From contig DKVC01000076.1 of the NCBI GenBank assembly GCA_002490995.1, forward strand, positions 3,237 to 35,935: DNA of 32,699 bases, written 5' to 3'. Positions within the stretch are counted from its first letter, which is position 1, and the number at the start of each line of letters is the position of its first letter. The position numbers were made by a program, and so were the translations under genes. This document shows positions 32,669 to 32,699 of the stretch, piece by piece. Source of the stretch: Lachnospiraceae bacterium UBA7188. Lineage in GTDB: Bacteria; Bacillota; Clostridia; Lachnospirales; Lachnospiraceae. Below the pieces are notes generated by a model. That model was not told the DNA's origin. It ran no database searches and was given only the letters and a program-made list of their open reading frames with translations.

Positions 32669-32699
32669 ACGCTTATATACTCGCAAACGCAATTACATG
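32669..32699 (+). other. Right-edge stretch
   Basis: Thirty-one bases after the mutL stop. No terminator hairpin is visible. The window ends in ATG with no ribosome site ahead, so whether a gene starts there cannot be judged. Confidence 0.4.

Noticed and set aside
31580..32692. 370-codon minus-strand ORF opposite mutL
   Set aside because: Antisense to conserved MutL motifs; its Phe/Arg/Leu-rich repeats are just the 42-bp array read backwards.

Overview
The window looks like a chromosome segment of an anaerobic Firmicute of the Clostridia, most probably Lachnospiraceae. Reasons: strong AGGAGG-type ribosome sites, almost all genes on one strand, moderate G+C, sigma-A-like promoters, an indolepyruvate:ferredoxin oxidoreductase, a RACE-type (DUF4445) ferredoxin/ASKHA protein, and large propeller lipoproteins typical of that family. 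Genus assignment is inference. I found no rRNA, tRNA, CRISPR array or intact insertion sequence.

Layout. (A) 125-11100 is an envelope-stress style module: a BlaI/MecI repressor with three operator-like sites, a very large M56 (BlaR1/MecR1-type) peptidase, an OmpR response regulator, a sensor kinase, a propeller-type lipoprotein, and an ABC ATPase with a fused double permease. The permease may carry a frameshift close to its end. (B) 11301-14989 holds an orphan RACE-type reductive activator with its own promoter, then a ROK fructokinase and a class I mannose-6-phosphate isomerase, closed by a hairpin terminator. (C) 15224-17368 holds a decayed AAA-ATPase-like gene (a stop where the Walker B tryptophan should be, and a lost C-terminus) running in frame into a Gfo/Idh/MocA oxidoreductase.

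(D) 17390-22084 is the most unusual part. A 646-residue regulator carries two separate helix-turn-helix domains. Tail to tail with it lies a short minus-strand ORF resembling a secreted peptide precursor; the two share the palindromic stop site TTATAA. Next comes a long perfect inverted repeat with promoter-like boxes pointing outward on both sides, then a lipoprotein that fuses a propeller-like region to an ABC solute-binding domain, with no transporter beside it. I propose, as inference, a peptide-responsive regulatory locus of RRNPP-like logic.

(E) 22236-32668 is mostly housekeeping: leuC-leuD, a MATE transporter, ruvA-ruvB, iorA-iorB and mutL. A strong terminator separates iorAB from mutL, and MutL has a 42-bp in-frame tandem repeat in its linker.

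A theme of the window is tandem duplication: repeats inside the M56 gene (two kinds) and mutL, and short duplications spanning the stop codons of the blaI-like and response-regulator genes. All functional calls come from reading motifs by eye; no database search was run.
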